DNA from: an uncultured Collinsella sp.
Lineage (GTDB): Bacteria; Actinomycetota; Coriobacteriia; Coriobacteriales; Coriobacteriaceae
NCBI GenBank assembly: GCA_900543945.1
Contig: UQTN01000045.1
Coordinates: forward strand, 1 to 16,663
Direction of reading: 5' to 3'
Length of the DNA stretch: 16,663 nucleotides
The notes under the pieces: generated by a model
Database searches by the model: none
Told to the model about the DNA's origin: nothing
What the model saw: the letters and a program-made list of their open reading frames with translations, nothing else
Shown: piece by piece, positions 15,661 to 16,663 of the stretch
Numbering within the stretch: position 1 is the first letter of the stretch
How the letters are laid out: each line of letters starts with the position of its first letter
Program-made: the position numbers and the translations under genes

Positions 15661-16286
15661 GGCTCATCGTTGTCGACGACGACCGCCTAGTGGTCGATTC
15701 GCTCAAGATTATCCTGGGCGCCCAGCCACAGATCGAAGTGGTGGGCACCGGTGCCAACGGCAACGACGCGGTGGCGCTCTACGCCGAACACGCACCCGAT
15801 ATCGCACTGCTCGACATCCAGATGCCGGGGCGTGACGGACTTTCGGCGGCACGCGAAATCCTTGAGCGTGACCCCGCGGCACGCGTCGTGTTTCTGACGA
15901 CATTCTCGGATGACGAATACATTGTGTCGGCGCTCAAGCTGGGCGCCCGCGGCTACCTGATTAAAACCGATATCGCCGCCATTCCTCCGGCGTTGGCGCA
16001 GGTCATGGACGGCAAACGCGTGCTCGAGGGCAAGGCGATCGAGGATATCGATTTTGACGGAACGGACGTCGAGGCGAGCACGCCCCGCCGGCCCGCGGCC
16101 TTTGCCGGCCTGACCGACCGCGAGTTCGAAGTCGCAGAGCTCATCGCCCGCGGCCTCGACAATAAGGAGATTGCCGCCACCGCCTATATGGGCGAAGGCA
16201 CCGTACGCAACCACATCAGTTCAATCCTTGCCAAAATGGGCCTGCGCAACCGCACCCAAATCGCCATCGCCTACCTGCGAGGGTAG
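15657..16286 (+). CDS. NarL/FixJ (LuxR-type) response regulator
   Basis: Predicted 209 residues. Receiver domain about 1-115: acidic pocket Asp7-9, phospho-acceptor Asp53 in LLDIQMP, Thr81/82 and Lys103 in GYLIK. The LuxR-type helix-turn-helix domain spans about 148-209 (LTDREFEVAELIARGL, NKEIA, GTVRNHISSILAKMG). It overlaps the kinase gene by four bases (ATGA), and AAGGAG lies 10 bases upstream. Its phosphodonor is presumably the kinase at 14515-15660, and its most likely target is the divergent ABC-2 exporter promoter, perhaps also its own. All key residues are present. Confidence 0.93.
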   Translation: MRLIVVDDDRLVVDSLKIILGAQPQIEVVGTGANGNDAVALYAEHAPDIALLDIQMPGRDGLSAAREILERDPAARVVFLTTFSDDEYIVSALKLGARGYLIKTDIAAIPPALAQVMDGKRVLEGKAIEDIDFDGTDVEASTPRRPAAFAGLTDREFEVAELIARGLDNKEIAATAYMGEGTVRNHISSILAKMGLRNRTQIAIAYLRG

Positions 16287-16305
16287 TTGCCCGACGACCA
16301 ACCGC

Positions 16306-16361
16306 ACCGGCATAGCAAAATGGCTGTTACCGATATGGTGCCATTTCAAAACTATGCCGGT
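16306..16361 (+). repeat. Stem-loop behind the response regulator gene
   Basis: ACCGGCATAG (16306-16315) pairs with CTATGCCGGT (16352-16361), and AAATGGC (16318-16324) with GCCATTT (16340-16346). The result is a two-part stem of 17 pairs with small bulges. Its right half is also the left arm of the larger inverted repeat at 16347-16500. Confidence 0.7.
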
Positions 16362-16500
16362 TTACTACGATGAATCGCCAGCCTTCGACCACGGCAAATT
16401 GCGCGCTTACAAAACCGCAGGTAGAACGCTTGCAATATTTAGAAAAATGCAGTCATGGTCGGGAATGTCGAATTCATCGTAGTAAACCGGCATAGTTTTG
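16347..16500. repeat. Perfect 29-bp inverted repeat with 96-base core
   Basis: The left arm 16347-16375 and the right arm 16472-16500 are exact reverse complements. The arms begin CAAAACTATGCCGG and contain TTTACTACGATGAAT. Inside the arms the similarity continues weakly to CGACCA (16386-16391) on the left and CCGACCATG on the inverted right. Each arm therefore looks like the conserved part of a ~45-base unit placed head to head. There is no open frame of interest. Confidence 0.85.
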
Positions 16501-16610
16501 TCGGGCGGCCCTGCGCGAGTGCCTCCGCAAGCCTTGCGGGACCAAAATGATCCGTTTTCCTCCGTCCCCAAGGGATCAGCCGGAACCGCTCGCCACGAAA
16601 CCTGCCCATC

Positions 16611-16660
16611 TACTACGTTTGACTCGATACCCCCGACCATACCCCCGTTTTCCAGAAAAC
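16611..16660 (+). repeat. Degenerate third copy of the TACTACG...CGACCAT unit
   Basis: TACTACG at 16611-16617, TCGATA and then CCCGACCAT (16632-16640) follow the same order and nearly the same spacing as in the inverted-repeat arms. The copy ends with a small palindrome, GTTTTCCAGAAAAC (16647-16660), at the window edge, so the unit may continue beyond it. Confidence 0.55.
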
Positions 16661-16663
16661 CGC

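Larger units (their letters stand above)
16287..16663. other. Non-coding right end filled with inverted repeats
   Basis: I see no supportable gene in these 377 bases. The segment is almost entirely palindromic repeats. GCCCGAC at 16289-16295 and GTCGGGC at 16500-16506 flank a 218-base block containing the hairpins described separately. Smaller stem-loops follow: CCGCAA/TTGCGG at 16525-16539 and TGATCC/GGATCA at 16548-16578. The region probably also contains the 3' end of the two-component mRNA, but no classical stem plus T-run is present. Confidence 0.7.

Noticed and set aside
16306..16660. CRISPR array at the right end
   Set aside because: The repeated units alternate in orientation, spacing is irregular, and there are no uniform spacers or cas genes.

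Overview
The window is a GC-rich bacterial chromosome segment of ordinary protein-coding genes with short intergenic regions. Gene content, codon bias and the short dispersed palindromes in the gaps fit a gut Coriobacteriia genome such as Collinsella. That placement is recognition by eye, not a database result. I see no rRNA, tRNA, CRISPR array, transposase or phage gene.

Left part (1-4463, all on the minus strand): a two-gene unit for a YtxH-like membrane-anchored protein and a double PRC-barrel protein, with a perfect TATAAT -10 and a stem-loop in its leader. Next is a pair made of a CNNM/CBS-domain membrane protein and a protein that resembles the N-terminal domain of cyanophycin synthetase but lacks the catalytic part. 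Last is a hemolysin III (PAQR/TrhA) family membrane protein.

Middle (4464-7072): a plus-strand membrane-anchored alpha/beta hydrolase whose promoter is flanked by two copies of a 14-bp palindrome, so it is probably repressor-controlled. It converges on a minus-strand DUF362/2x[4Fe-4S] ferredoxin-type protein. Between them lie an imperfect inverted repeat and a strong bidirectional terminator.

Right part (7281-16286): two ABC export systems on the minus strand and a two-component system on the plus strand. The first is a MacB-type pair (ATPase plus an 888-residue FtsX-family permease). The second is a three-gene ABC-2 exporter (ATPase, permease, permease). It is transcribed divergently from a NarL/DesK-type histidine kinase and its LuxR-type response regulator. 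The shared 210-bp gap holds paired candidate binding sites, so the simplest model is that the two-component system controls the exporter.

The most unusual material is in the gaps. Related GGGGAC/GTCCCC palindromic repeats lie directly behind both ABC permease genes. The last 377 bases are a nest of inverted repeats in which one arm can pair with either of two partners, forming mutually exclusive hairpins.
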